DNA of 64,000 nucleotides from Chthoniobacteraceae bacterium (GTDB taxonomy: Bacteria > Verrucomicrobiota > Verrucomicrobiia > Chthoniobacterales > Chthoniobacteraceae), in the NCBI GenBank assembly GCA_028293625.1, contig JAQGOL010000009.1, positions 62,001 to 126,000 on the forward strand. The letters run 5' to 3'. Positions 45,172-54,687 of this stretch are shown one piece after another (within the stretch, counting starts at the first letter, position 1; every line of letters starts with the position of its first letter). Below the pieces are notes generated by a model that saw nothing but the letters and a program-made list of their open reading frames with translations, was not told where the DNA came from and made no database searches. The position numbers and the translations under genes were made by a program.

Positions 45172-46881
45172 ATGGAAAACGATCGCCTGGAATTTTTGCT
45201 TCAGCGTTATTTCGACCAACTGCTTTCGCCCGGCGAGCAAGACGAGTTGAGCCGGATGCTTCTGGAATCGTCGCAAGCGCGCGAGAGTTTTTGGTCGATG
45301 GCTCGCTGGAATGCCCTGATTCGCCAATGGGGCGAGGCGGAATGGGGCCGGCTCGATGCCGAAGCGCCGGCTTTGCGGGTTCTTCCGGCTCCCCGCAAAG
45401 TGGGGCGGAAAAAAGAGGATCGGCGGCGGATGCCACGCCCTTCGTTTGGCCGAAAGGCCCGTTACTGGCTCGCGCCGTTTGCCGTAGCCGCTGCGGCGGT
45501 GGTGTTGTTTTGTTTTTTTCAAAACAACAGATCGTCCGCGCGCAGGGAAGAGGTGCCGGCAAACGGAGTAGCCATTCTTACTTGCACTTCAGGCGCCGTC
45601 TGGGCCGATACGATGCGCTCGGCTGGAGATGTGCTCAAACCGGGCTGGATCCGGCTTAAATCGGGCGCCGTCAAACTCGAGTTTTCACGCGGTGCCCGGG
45701 TCATTTTGGAAGGCCCCGCTGAGATTGAGCTCGTTTCCGATAATGAGGCGCGGCTTCGCACAGGAAAATTGCGCGCTTATGTTCCCGAACCGGCCCACGG
45801 TTTTCTGGTGCGTGCGGCCGATTTTACGGTCACGGATCTTGGCACGGAGTTCGGTTGCACTGTTCCGGAAAAAGGGGAGCCCGAGGTGCATGTATTTGCC
45901 GGGCTTGTCGCATTGGAACTTGCCAACCAACCCGAAGCCGGACGGCAAATTCCTGAGGAACAGGCGCTTCAGATCAATCATGGGCAGGTTCGCGAAATTT
46001 CGCCGCGTCCCGATTTGTTTCTGAACGAGGAGGAACTCGCGCGCCGTGAGTTGGAGTATGCCGCCACACGGATGGCCAATTGGCGGAAAACGAGCCAGGT
46101 GCTAAGCCGTCATCCGGCCACCCTGGTCCACTTGGATTTTGAACGGGCGAGCAATTGGGAGCGCACTGTGGTAAATCGCGGCAGGCGCGGATTGGTCGAT
46201 TCGGATGCCACGATTATTGGCTGCGACCGGGTCAGTGGCCGGTGGCCGGAGAAGGGCGGCATTGAGTTTAAACGTTCTGATGATCGGCTCCGGCTCACGG
46301 TTCCCGGCTTATATGAGTCGCTTACTCTCATGACCTGGGTGCGGGTTGAGCAATTGCCTTCCAATAAACAATCCCTGCTCATGACTGAAAGCTTCCAGCC
46401 CGGGGAAGTAAATTGGTACCTCGATAGCGACGGCGCCCTTGGATTTGGCGTGCGCGTGAATTCAGGCGAGAGCAGCGGTTGGAGCGGTTCCCATTCACAA
46501 TCTGTCATTGGCCGCGATGCATTGGATTCCTGGGTGCTGCTGGCCACCGTTTTTGACGGTCAAACCGGCAAGGTCACCCACTATTTTAATGGCCAGGCCG
46601 CCGGTTCCGGGCCGATCCAAAGCGACGCGCCGCTCCGGCTCGATACTTTTGAAATCGGAAACTGGGCAGTGCGTGCCGACGATCCCAAATGGGCCATGGC
46701 GGGCGCTACTGAACCTCGCGATAGTGTGCGCAATTTCCAAGGCCGGATGGATGAGTTTATCCTCCTTTCCATCCCGCTGGAAGCCGATGATATCCGTCAG
46801 ATTTATCAAAACGGCCGTCCGAGCGAATCGGGAAGTCTCTCAACCGTCTCGGCTTCTCCAAAGCGCGGCCCGTTGCGGTAG
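45172..46881 (+). CDS. FecR-type regulator with C-terminal LamG domain
   Basis: 569 residues. A cytoplasmic N-terminus (about 1-95) with paired LLQRYFDQLLSPGEQDEL and QARESFWSMARWN helices looks like the anti-sigma head. One membrane helix spans about 99-116. A FecR domain fills about 130-250 (VLKPGWIRLKSGAVKLEF, FTVTDLGTEFGC). A LamG/concanavalin-like domain follows (about 390-560). The layout suggests a signal is sensed by the LamG part and passed to the ECF factor; carbohydrate is a plausible ligand. Located seven bases after the sigma gene. The DNA-side role is inferred. Confidence 0.85.
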   Translation: MENDRLEFLLQRYFDQLLSPGEQDELSRMLLESSQARESFWSMARWNALIRQWGEAEWGRLDAEAPALRVLPAPRKVGRKKEDRRRMPRPSFGRKARYWLAPFAVAAAAVVLFCFFQNNRSSARREEVPANGVAILTCTSGAVWADTMRSAGDVLKPGWIRLKSGAVKLEFSRGARVILEGPAEIELVSDNEARLRTGKLRAYVPEPAHGFLVRAADFTVTDLGTEFGCTVPEKGEPEVHVFAGLVALELANQPEAGRQIPEEQALQINHGQVREISPRPDLFLNEEELARRELEYAATRMANWRKTSQVLSRHPATLVHLDFERASNWERTVVNRGRRGLVDSDATIIGCDRVSGRWPEKGGIEFKRSDDRLRLTVPGLYESLTLMTWVRVEQLPSNKQSLLMTESFQPGEVNWYLDSDGALGFGVRVNSGESSGWSGSHSQSVIGRDALDSWVLLATVFDGQTGKVTHYFNGQAAGSGPIQSDAPLRLDTFEIGNWAVRADDPKWAMAGATEPRDSVRNFQGRMDEFILLSIPLEADDIRQIYQNGRPSESGSLSTVSASPKRGPLR

Positions 46882-46893
46882 AGGAGACTGTAA

Positions 46894-47769
46894 TTACCGA
46901 AGGTGCTGGTCGAAGAAGGTGATCATCGCTTTCTCAGCCTTCTCCGCATCGGCGCCCTTGAATCCGTGTCCTGCTCCATCAAGAGTGAAGAGCTGGGCTT
47001 CAACCGAGCAGGCTTTTAGCCGTTCAATGATCCAGGTGGCCTGTTCGTAGGCGACGTAATTATCTTCGGTCCCGTGAATGCAAAGGGTGGGGGCGGCTGC
47101 GGGCGTCACCCAGTAGAGCGGGCTGGCCACAATGTGTTCCCGGCGTTTGTGCTCAAGATCGCCTCCGAGGAAAAGCGGGAGCACTTCAGCTGCGTCGACG
47201 CTTTTGCCGTAAGACTTGGTGAAATCGCTCGGGCCGTATTGGTTTACCACGCAGCTCACCGAGCTGGATTGCTCCAGATTGCCGTCACCTTCGAATTCCT
47301 TGAGACCGGCTGTGACGCCAAGGAATTGGGCAAGATGTCCTCCTGCTGAACCGCCCATTACTCCGACACGCTTCGGATCGATATGGTAGGCTGCCGCATT
47401 GGCACGCAGCCAGCGCACGGCCGCTTTGCAGTCATAGACGGCGGCGGGAAATTGGTAGGCCGGCGCGAGTCGATAGCTGATTGTCACCGCCACATAGCCG
47501 TGTTGGGCCAGCGAGACGCAAAGCGAATCGTAGCCTTCGCGTGTGCCGGCGCGAAATCCGCCGCCATGAATGCAAACAATTGCTGGGAACGGTCCGGCGC
47601 CTTCCTTGGGCTGGGCAATGTTGAGTTGAAGACTCTGGTTATCCGGATGCGCGAATTCGATCCCGGGAATAAAAGCAACCGTGTCCGGAACGGCCGGGCC
47701 GGCGGCCGGAAGCGGGGAGATGCCAACGATGGCCAGAAGGGCAATTGCGAGGGGAACGATTTTCTTCAT
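46894..47769 (-). CDS. Secreted alpha/beta hydrolase (esterase, BD-FAE-like)
   Basis: 291 residues with a signal peptide. The oxyanion motif HGGGF near residue 70, the nucleophile in GGSAGGH near 140, and a late HGTEDNYV and GHGF supply the catalytic Ser-Asp-His set. This group hydrolyses acetyl or feruloyl esters, often on polysaccharides. It ends 12 bases from the end of the FecR-LamG gene (convergent). The kinase gene on the same strand ends 91 bases upstream of its start. Confidence 0.88.
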   Translation of the reverse strand: MKKIVPLAIALLAIVGISPLPAAGPAVPDTVAFIPGIEFAHPDNQSLQLNIAQPKEGAGPFPAIVCIHGGGFRAGTREGYDSLCVSLAQHGYVAVTISYRLAPAYQFPAAVYDCKAAVRWLRANAAAYHIDPKRVGVMGGSAGGHLAQFLGVTAGLKEFEGDGNLEQSSSVSCVVNQYGPSDFTKSYGKSVDAAEVLPLFLGGDLEHKRREHIVASPLYWVTPAAAPTLCIHGTEDNYVAYEQATWIIERLKACSVEAQLFTLDGAGHGFKGADAEKAEKAMITFFDQHLR

Positions 47770-47860
47770 GGAGGTATAAGCGGATCAACGAGTGTTTATT
47801 GGTAATCCGCTTCAGGAAATAATCAGAGACGCCATTTTTTGGACGCGTGTGCGCGGCCGC

Positions 47861-50800
47861 TCACTTGCCATGCGCGTTCAGGCGGCGCGCGATCCGGGCC
47901 ATCTCTTCAGCCGTCCTCGGCGAAGGAGGAATTTTCCAGACCCGCGCGATTCCATCGCTGCAAGCCGTTGCGAAGGCGCGGCCATCGGGACTGGAGGAAA
48001 CGCCAACCACCCGGCTGCCATGGAGCAGCGGGGGGCCGAGCGGTTCACCGGAGGCGACATCCCAGAGACGCAGTGTGCGATCGTCGCTTCCCGTGGCGAT
48101 TACGGTGCCGTCCGGGGTGAATGCCAGCGCCCGGATTCCGGAGGTATGGCGTAACGGGCCGGCGATCTGCGCCCCCGTCATGCTGTCATATATCCTGACC
48201 GTATAATCCAAATACGCCACGGCCACGCGCTGCCCGTCATCGCTCAGCGCGGCAAAGAGGGTGTCCCGTCCGGGGACGATGGAAAGAGGAGTTGCGGGTC
48301 TGTTTAACGTCCGTCCTATCCGCAATTTGTCGTGCCATACCGCCACAAATTGGCGGCCATCGGAATTGAACTTCACTTGTTCGCCAGGCACAGTATCCAA
48401 AGTTCCAAGCAGCTCTCCCGTTACCGGGTTCCAAAGCTCGGGTGCACGATTTTGCGAGAACAAGACAAAGTTACCTCCTTGGACATACCAGTCCGTCGCA
48501 GTCGGCATTGCGGCGGTGGAAAGGAGTTTGCCAGTCGGAATTTCCCAGACACGAAATTGCCGGTCTGAACAGAGCGTTGCCAATCGGCCGGCATCGAGCC
48601 AGCCCGCTGTCAGCGCCCTGGCTGGATGTTTTAAAGGATTGGCGAGCGGTTCCCCGGTGGCGAAGTTCCAGACCCGCACTTCGTCGGTGAATCCAAACGC
48701 GGCCACGTGGGTTCCGTCAGGACTGAAAAGGGCGGCGTCGACCGGAGCCCCATTGGCCCACGATCGATATGCGTAGCCATTGGCGGGAATTTTCCAGACC
48801 CGGACGGCGCCATCGGCGCTCGCTGTCAGCACCCTTTCGCCGTCGGAAGAGAAATTCACATCGAGCGCCGCGCTTGCATGGGGTAGCCGCGCGCCCAGCG
48901 TCTCCCCGGTCGACCCGTCCCACAGCCGGACACTCCCATCGGCACTGGCCGTCGCTATCCGGCTGCCATCGGGGCTGAAAACCGCCGCGCGCACGGGGCC
49001 ATGATGACGCATTGGTGGTGCCAGGAGCCGGCCATTTTCGGCATCGAAGAGCCGGGCATTATTGTCAAAGCTCCAGGTCAGCAGCATGCGCCCATTGGGA
49101 CTGAAACGGCAGCCTACCACCATTGCCTCGTGCTCAAGCCACTGGGTGAGTGCCTCGCCACTGCGCGGGTTGAAAATGCGTGCGCGGAATTTGTTGTCGG
49201 CCAGGGCGAGCTTGGTTCCATCGGGTGACCATGCGCCGTTGCGCCACGCACGAGTTGGTTCGAGGACACGGGCCAGGGCTGGAAATTCACGCAATTGAAC
49301 GCCGCCTCCTTCGGTCAGAATCGCAAGCTGCGAACTGTCGGGGGAAAAAAGTAGCTGGTTCACACGATTTTCCACGCTGATTTGCTGCGATTGGAGCGTG
49401 TCGGTGGAAAGATTGTGCAACAAGACCCCGGACCGCTCGGGCACGGCAAGCCAGCGTCCGTCCTGGCTGAAAGCAAGCGTGCCGCCCTGGCCATGAAATG
49501 GCGCCAACAGCCGATGACCGGGCCATGGTCCGGCTGCAATGGCGCCCGTATCGGCGCGCAAAAGAAGCGTTTCGCCTTTCTCCGCGCGGATCCCAAGCAA
49601 TGCGCCATCCGTGCTGAAGGCGGCCGAGCGCAATGGCGCGGTGTGAAGCAACGGAGGCATTGCCTCCGCGCCGGTCAGGGCGTCCCATACGTGGGCGGTG
49701 CCGTCCGCGCACGCCGTGGCAATCCGGTTCCCGTCCGGGCTGAAACTCGCGCTGGTGACCGCCGCCGCATGCTCGATCCGCAACTCAAGTTGTGGCGCAT
49801 GCGCCAGGGTGAGCGCAAACCGGTAGCCGTGGATCCGGAGCCGGGCGGGAGCATCCGCGTCCAGGCGCGCCGCTTCCGCAAAAGAATCCAAGGCCGCAAT
49901 TGGATCTCCGTCCTCGGCCAGGCGATTTCCGGTGGCAACATGGAGAGCGACCAATTCCCGTCTTCGTGCCTCCGTATGCGCGGCAAGTGTGCGTTGGGCG
50001 GCCGAGAGCCGGATATTCATCCAGGTCGAGACGACCGTTACCGAAAGCAGCGCAAAAAGCGCGGTGCCAAGTATCGCCGCCCCGGCCCGGTGCCGGCGCA
50101 CCCATTTAATCAGCCGCTCGGTTCCGGTCGCGGCGCGTGCAAGGATTGGTTCGCGGCGCTGCCAGCGATCGAGATCATCGGCGAGCGCTTCTGCAGAGCC
50201 GTATCGGCGTGTCGGATCCTTTTCGAGGCACTTAAGGCAAATCGTCTCAAGATCCCGATCGACAGCCGGATTTAGTGGGGAAAGCCGCGCTGGTTCCGAT
50301 TCGATGACCGCCCGCATCGTTTCCACGGTTGTGGCGCCAACAAATGGCGGGGTTCCGGCCAGCAAATCGTACAAAACCGCGCCGATGCCATACACATCCG
50401 CCGCCGTGGTAATGTCGCGCGTCCGGCCGGTTGCTTGTTCAGGCGACATATAGGAAGGCGTGCCGATCACCGCGAAGGTGCGGGTAATGGCCGAGTCGCG
50501 GGAGATGAGCTTTGCCAATCCAAAATCCGCCAGATACGGCACTTCAGCCTCATCGAGCAGAATGTTTCCCGGTTTGATATCGCGATGGAGGATCCCGCGT
50601 TGATGCGCGTGATGCACCGCACGCGCGACTATCGTTACCAACCTCACCGCGTTGGCGGGGGCGAAAATGGCATGCTTTCCGATCGCGCCACCGCTGATGA
50701 GCTGCATGGTTAAAAAATATTGCCCCTCGTATTGGCCAAAGTCGTATATCGGGACGATATGCGGATGATGGAGGCTGGCCGCGAGCTCGGCCTCAGTGCG

Positions 50801-51088
50801 AAAGCGTTCAAGGAAGTCCGGGGCGGCCGCATCGGCTGCGGAAATAATTTTCAGGGCGACCGTGCGATTGAGACTGATCTGCCGCGCGCAGTAAACGGTG
50901 GCCATCCCGCCACGCGCGATCGGGTGAATGATTTCATAGTCACCGAAGCGCCACGTCCCGGCCGCGGGCTCTTCGGCTTCTTCATCTGCCATCAGGGCGG
51001 CAAAAAGGCATGCCGGGCAGAGCCCTTCAGGGGCGCGCTCGGAAAGCACGCCAACGCATTGCCTACAAACTGAAGCCGTGGTGGTCAC
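47861..51088 (-). CDS. Ser/Thr protein kinase with WD40 propellers
   Basis: 1075 residues. Cys pairs C8/C11 and C24/C27 form a small zinc-ribbon-like head. The kinase domain (about 48-310) has GGMATVY, the VALKII lysine, catalytic HRDIKPGNILL, DFGLAKLI and SYMSPEQA. A membrane helix lies near residue 335-355. The rest (about 420-1070) is about 15 WD40 units, recognisable by FSPDG...RLWD spacing, which would make two propellers. It starts with GTG; a GGGGT lies just before it. A kinase of this design usually works with an ECF factor, whose gene is 48 bases upstream. Confidence 0.9.
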   Translation of the reverse strand: MTTTASVCRQCVGVLSERAPEGLCPACLFAALMADEEAEEPAAGTWRFGDYEIIHPIARGGMATVYCARQISLNRTVALKIISAADAAAPDFLERFRTEAELAASLHHPHIVPIYDFGQYEGQYFLTMQLISGGAIGKHAIFAPANAVRLVTIVARAVHHAHQRGILHRDIKPGNILLDEAEVPYLADFGLAKLISRDSAITRTFAVIGTPSYMSPEQATGRTRDITTAADVYGIGAVLYDLLAGTPPFVGATTVETMRAVIESEPARLSPLNPAVDRDLETICLKCLEKDPTRRYGSAEALADDLDRWQRREPILARAATGTERLIKWVRRHRAGAAILGTALFALLSVTVVSTWMNIRLSAAQRTLAAHTEARRRELVALHVATGNRLAEDGDPIAALDSFAEAARLDADAPARLRIHGYRFALTLAHAPQLELRIEHAAAVTSASFSPDGNRIATACADGTAHVWDALTGAEAMPPLLHTAPLRSAAFSTDGALLGIRAEKGETLLLRADTGAIAAGPWPGHRLLAPFHGQGGTLAFSQDGRWLAVPERSGVLLHNLSTDTLQSQQISVENRVNQLLFSPDSSQLAILTEGGGVQLREFPALARVLEPTRAWRNGAWSPDGTKLALADNKFRARIFNPRSGEALTQWLEHEAMVVGCRFSPNGRMLLTWSFDNNARLFDAENGRLLAPPMRHHGPVRAAVFSPDGSRIATASADGSVRLWDGSTGETLGARLPHASAALDVNFSSDGERVLTASADGAVRVWKIPANGYAYRSWANGAPVDAALFSPDGTHVAAFGFTDEVRVWNFATGEPLANPLKHPARALTAGWLDAGRLATLCSDRQFRVWEIPTGKLLSTAAMPTATDWYVQGGNFVLFSQNRAPELWNPVTGELLGTLDTVPGEQVKFNSDGRQFVAVWHDKLRIGRTLNRPATPLSIVPGRDTLFAALSDDGQRVAVAYLDYTVRIYDSMTGAQIAGPLRHTSGIRALAFTPDGTVIATGSDDRTLRLWDVASGEPLGPPLLHGSRVVGVSSSPDGRAFATACSDGIARVWKIPPSPRTAEEMARIARRLNAHGK

Positions 51089-51136
51089 ACCCCTTTTCTA
51101 AAGCGCCGGGGAACGAATGTGGCAGCCAAAGATCGT

Positions 51137-51913
51137 TTATCCGGCCAATGCCCGGAAAAGCGCGCGGATCTCCTCATCCACATCGGCCGGTGTGCTCACC
51201 GTTTCCGCGATTTCCGCGCGCATGAGTTCGCGAAAGCGGCGCCGGAGCCGATGCACCAGCGTACGGGCACCGGTCTCGGCAATGCCGAGCCTCACGGCGA
51301 CTTCCGCATAAGAAGTGCTGCCGTCGTTGCCTGCCAGCCACGCTTTACAAAGCTCAAAACGTTCGCTTTGGCCCACCGTTTCATATTCACGCCGCATCCG
51401 GGCAAAAACGAGTTCAAGCAGCGTTTCGGCCCAGCGCCTGTCAAAGAGCTTTTCGGGGGAAAGCGAGTCTGCCGGTTCATGCAGGTAACGCTCCTCGGGG
51501 TCGCACGCATCGAGCGAGATCATCTCGCAGCCGCCCCCTCTTTTCAGGGCGCGGGCCTTGTCCCAATCGTTCAGTAAAAAATGATTCAGTGCTCCCAGCA
51601 GAAACGTGCGCAGCCTGCCCCTCTCGCGATCCGCCTGGCTGAAAAGGTTTTTTGAAAGCAGCGCCTCAAAAAAACTTTGCGTCAGGTCACGCGCCTCCTC
51701 GATGCCGTACCCACGCCGGCGCACATACGCATAAAGCGGATTCCAATATGCGCGGCAGAGGCTCTCCAAGGCAGCCGCGCTTGTTTGCTGATCGCCCACA
51801 CGCCCAACCAAACTCCAGCGCGTCGTGTGAAAATTGCGTGGAAGCTCCTGATCCGCAGGGTGTTTGGGAACGGGCACGGGCAAACGTATATCCAACCCTT
51901 CAGACCTGTGCAA
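51137..51913 (-). CDS. ECF sigma-70-like factor, kinase-associated
   Basis: Up to 258 residues. Region 2 includes FHTTRWSLVGRVG, a YWNPLYAYVRRRGYGIEEARDLTQSFF motif and FLLGALNHFLLNDWDKARA. Region 4 has SYAEVAVRLGIAETGARTLVHRLRRRFRELMRAEI as the helix-turn-helix. It lacks an adjacent anti-sigma gene; the downstream Ser/Thr kinase is the likely regulator, as is known for PVC ECF groups. No ATG is available; the TTG at 51913 or the GTG at 51877 may be used. Confidence 0.85.
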   Translation of the reverse strand: MHRSEGLDIRLPVPVPKHPADQELPRNFHTTRWSLVGRVGDQQTSAAALESLCRAYWNPLYAYVRRRGYGIEEARDLTQSFFEALLSKNLFSQADRERGRLRTFLLGALNHFLLNDWDKARALKRGGGCEMISLDACDPEERYLHEPADSLSPEKLFDRRWAETLLELVFARMRREYETVGQSERFELCKAWLAGNDGSTSYAEVAVRLGIAETGARTLVHRLRRRFRELMRAEIAETVSTPADVDEEIRALFRALAG

Positions 51914-52043
51914 GATGGCGACGGTTACATTCCGGGACCTTTATCTCGCGGGTTGGCCGGGCTCGGAATGGTACGCCGCTCTTTTCCAAGGCCAGCCCAC
52001 TTTTTCTGCAACACTTCGCCATTTTCTCCTCAGAAGAGATTAA

Positions 52044-52646
52044 ATGATATCGACGCCCCGAGTTCCCACCCAGCGACCCTCGATTTCGCCTCCCGTTCAG
52101 AGGGCCATTATTGTCGCCGGCCGAGGCGGTCATCTGCTCCAGTGCACACGGCATGCGCGCTCTTATTTGGAGCGTTATTTTTCCAATGGCTCGCTTCCAG
52201 CGGCCCGCAATCTGTTGCCCCCGGTCCTGGCGCGTTGGGTCGATGGGGCGCCACCCCGGCTTCCGTTAATTGTCACCGGTGCCGAAGGGCATTTGGAAGT
52301 GCATCTGTTTGCGGACCTGGATCTCGGCGAGACTCCCGGAGAGAGCAATTCGCCTCGCGGTTACCAGGAACATTTTATCCTGCTGCTGGAGGAAATCCTG
52401 CTGCCGCTTCCCGCCGCGCCTGCGACACTTTTAAAATTGGGACTCACGGCAAGGGAAGCGGAAGTGCTTTTCTGGGTGGCGCACGGAAAAAGAAATGCCG
52501 AGATCGCGAAGTTGCTTGGCACTGCGGACAACACGATCAAAAAGCAGATGCAAAGTGTCTGCGACAAATTGGGCGTCGACTCCCGTCTCGCGGCGGCCTT
52601 GCGGGCCATGGAGCTGCTCAATCTTCCCGCCACGGAAACCGTGTAA
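52044..52646 (+). CDS. LuxR-type helix-turn-helix transcription regulator
   Basis: 200 residues. The C-terminal part (about 138-195) is a LuxR/GerE helix-turn-helix: LTAREAEVLFWVAHGKRNAEIA and VCDKLGVDSRLAAALRAMEL. The N-terminal part has no receiver domain; a hydrophobic start RAIIVAGRGGHLLQC and a strand pattern to about residue 85 resemble a degenerate PAS fold. So it likely senses a small ligand. It is divergent from the ECF factor gene and convergent with the peptidyl-prolyl isomerase gene, 18 bases apart. Confidence 0.85.
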   Translation: MISTPRVPTQRPSISPPVQRAIIVAGRGGHLLQCTRHARSYLERYFSNGSLPAARNLLPPVLARWVDGAPPRLPLIVTGAEGHLEVHLFADLDLGETPGESNSPRGYQEHFILLLEEILLPLPAAPATLLKLGLTAREAEVLFWVAHGKRNAEIAKLLGTADNTIKKQMQSVCDKLGVDSRLAAALRAMELLNLPATETV

Positions 52647-52664
52647 CGGAGGGCGGCAAGTCAT

Positions 52665-53612
52665 TCAGTTCGCTGGCATCGGCGGGGGCATGGTGCTCCC
52701 GTTTTTTGCGATGGCAGGTTTTGAGATCGGCAGGAGGGATGTCAGGCGGTCTTCGTGGATGACTACCGAAGAGGTGGCCTCCGGTTCAATCTGCTGCTGC
52801 TTTTGCTGTGCAAGCCGCTGACGGATTGGCCGTTCCACCTGGCTCAGTGGACGGGTTGCGCCGGGCTGATGCTCCATGAGGCGCAACAGGAAAAATCCGC
52901 GCTCGGTGGAAATGATTTCGCTGAGATCCCCCGGCGATTTAAGCGCGAAAGCTGCCGTGAGCACCTCTGAGCCCAGGGTGGTTTCAGGCGTTCCTTCCAC
53001 AAGGTAGCCAATGTCGCCGCCGCGAAACTTTGTTGCCTGATCATACGAGTATTCCGCCGCCAATGACCCAAAGCCGGATTTGTGATTGTCCAGGCTCAAC
53101 GCTTTTTCCCGGGCTGCCTGGATGACCGCGCGCCGGTCGTCCCGTGAGGTTTTCGTGAAATTGACCGCCGCTTCGACAAAGATCATGGCAACCCGGATGC
53201 GCGAAGGAATGGAAAATTCCTGGGGGTGCGCCTGATAGTAATCTTCCACTTCCTGCGCACTGACAATGAGCCTCCCTTTTTGCGCCTCGGTATTCATCTC
53301 GCGGACTTTACCGGCGAGCATTGATTCATACGCCTCAATCACTTCCGGATCGCGATCGAGTCCGCGGCGGCGGGCTTCCTGCACCAGTGTCCGGAAGCGG
53401 ATCATTTCATTCAGAAGCGCGTGTTTGGCTTCCGGTTGATTCGCCACGCGGCGCCGTGCCATGGCGGCTTGAAACTGCTCCGTGGTGATCACATCATCAC
53501 CGATCTGCGCCAGCACGTTTGCGGCCGGGGCAGGGGAGGAAACCGTGCGACGCGAACATGCCGCGCTGCCGAGCAGCAGAACCGTCAGGAGGCCGAAATG
53601 GAAGGAGTTCAT
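52665..53612 (-). CDS. Lipoprotein peptidyl-prolyl cis-trans isomerase (PpiC/SurA-like)
   Basis: 315 residues with a lipoprotein signal (lipobox GSAAC, Cys near 19). A SurA/PrsA-type N-terminal chaperone part (about 35-130) precedes a parvulin-type domain (about 130-255) with FSIPSRIRVAMIFV, FGSLAAEYSYDQATKFRGGDIGYL and the closing GFFLLRLMEHQPG. The end is Gln/Pro-rich. It probably folds secreted proteins. The ATG overlaps the stop of the preceding gene (ATGA), so it is translationally coupled to the secreted-protein operon and may serve its giant product. Confidence 0.85.
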   Translation of the reverse strand: MNSFHFGLLTVLLLGSAACSRRTVSSPAPAANVLAQIGDDVITTEQFQAAMARRRVANQPEAKHALLNEMIRFRTLVQEARRRGLDRDPEVIEAYESMLAGKVREMNTEAQKGRLIVSAQEVEDYYQAHPQEFSIPSRIRVAMIFVEAAVNFTKTSRDDRRAVIQAAREKALSLDNHKSGFGSLAAEYSYDQATKFRGGDIGYLVEGTPETTLGSEVLTAAFALKSPGDLSEIISTERGFFLLRLMEHQPGATRPLSQVERPIRQRLAQQKQQQIEPEATSSVVIHEDRLTSLLPISKPAIAKNGSTMPPPMPAN

Positions 53613-54673
53613 GGGTTGAGGCGGACTTTGAGGCGCAGGAAGCGTGGCTGTGAACCGTCTGGGTCGTCGGGTGAATGGAAATCGCGGACCCGCAGCGTGG
53701 AACTATTTTCCTTCAGAGTCGTGACGTCGATGCCTTCGGCGGCGCCCCACGTTTTTGAGTCGGCGGAGCTTTCAACCTGGTAAGTGAGCGATGTGCGGCC
53801 CGGCCGAGTGATTGTGAGGGTCAGGCAGCGTTTTCCATCAATCGTTTCCACCTGGGTTAAAGCTCGCTCGTTGGCCAATGCCGCATCCGAACGGGAAGGT
53901 TTTGTGGCGAGGGCGAATTCCAGCAGGTTGGGAATCCCATCGCGATCGGGATCCGCCTCCAGATCAGCGGAGAGGCCATCGAGATTCTCGGCCTTGCACC
54001 AGAGTTGATACTCGGTGAGCAGAGACGCCGCGGTGGGATCGACATGGGTTTGGTAATCGGCCAAAAAGAGGCGTCCCTGGGAGTCAACGGTTGTGGCGTC
54101 ATCCGGATTATTTTTATCCAGTCCGTAACGCTCTTCAAACCAGTCCGGCAGCCCATCGCCATCGGAATCGGTGAATTGAGCCGCGAAAACGAGGTCGACC
54201 CGATCGATCTTGCCGCGTGCGCTTTCGGAAAAGGCAAAGCTTTCCGCGTCCGGTCCTTCCGGCGACTGGATAAGAAGCGGGATATTTCCATTCAAGCTGA
54301 CCGTACCGCGGTGAAAATTCGCGTTGGAAGCAGATGCGTTGAGCGTGCCGATGGAAACCGCGAGCGTCGGGGGGACCTTTTCGACCGGGATTTTCAGCCG
54401 GTAAAACGCCGATCCGTTGTTCCCGCCCAATGATGCGGTGACAACCACCGGCTTCGCATTGGCCGGAGTGGCAGGCTGGATTGTCCAGGTAATGGTGCCG
54501 TTTGTCACTGGAACGGCATATCCGTCGGCAATCTGGGTCAGCCGGCCGTAGAAGATGATGGGTGGTTCTGTAAAACCGTCTGCCAGAAGGAGTGATGAGC
54601 GGCCAAACATACAGAATGCCAGCATCGCGGGCGCGGCTTGGGGAAACCGGCGAAGACGAGGGAAAAACTTCAT
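53609..54673 (-). CDS. Secreted protein with calcium-binding DxDxDG motifs
   Basis: 354 residues with a signal peptide. A beta-rich first part (about 33-185) begins GFTEPPIIFYGRLTQ. Two thrombospondin type 3-like calcium loops follow, FTDSDGDGLPDWFEERYGLD and DPDRDGIPNLLEF, separated by a short linker, then a C-terminal beta domain. The pattern is common in secreted Verrucomicrobia proteins. It is 14 bases after the giant gene's stop and shares four bases with the following isomerase gene. Partner in assembly or display is inferred. Confidence 0.75.
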   Translation of the reverse strand: MKFFPRLRRFPQAAPAMLAFCMFGRSSLLLADGFTEPPIIFYGRLTQIADGYAVPVTNGTITWTIQPATPANAKPVVVTASLGGNNGSAFYRLKIPVEKVPPTLAVSIGTLNASASNANFHRGTVSLNGNIPLLIQSPEGPDAESFAFSESARGKIDRVDLVFAAQFTDSDGDGLPDWFEERYGLDKNNPDDATTVDSQGRLFLADYQTHVDPTAASLLTEYQLWCKAENLDGLSADLEADPDRDGIPNLLEFALATKPSRSDAALANERALTQVETIDGKRCLTLTITRPGRTSLTYQVESSADSKTWGAAEGIDVTTLKENSSTLRVRDFHSPDDPDGSQPRFLRLKVRLNP

Positions 54674-54687
54674 AAAGCAGGTGTTCG

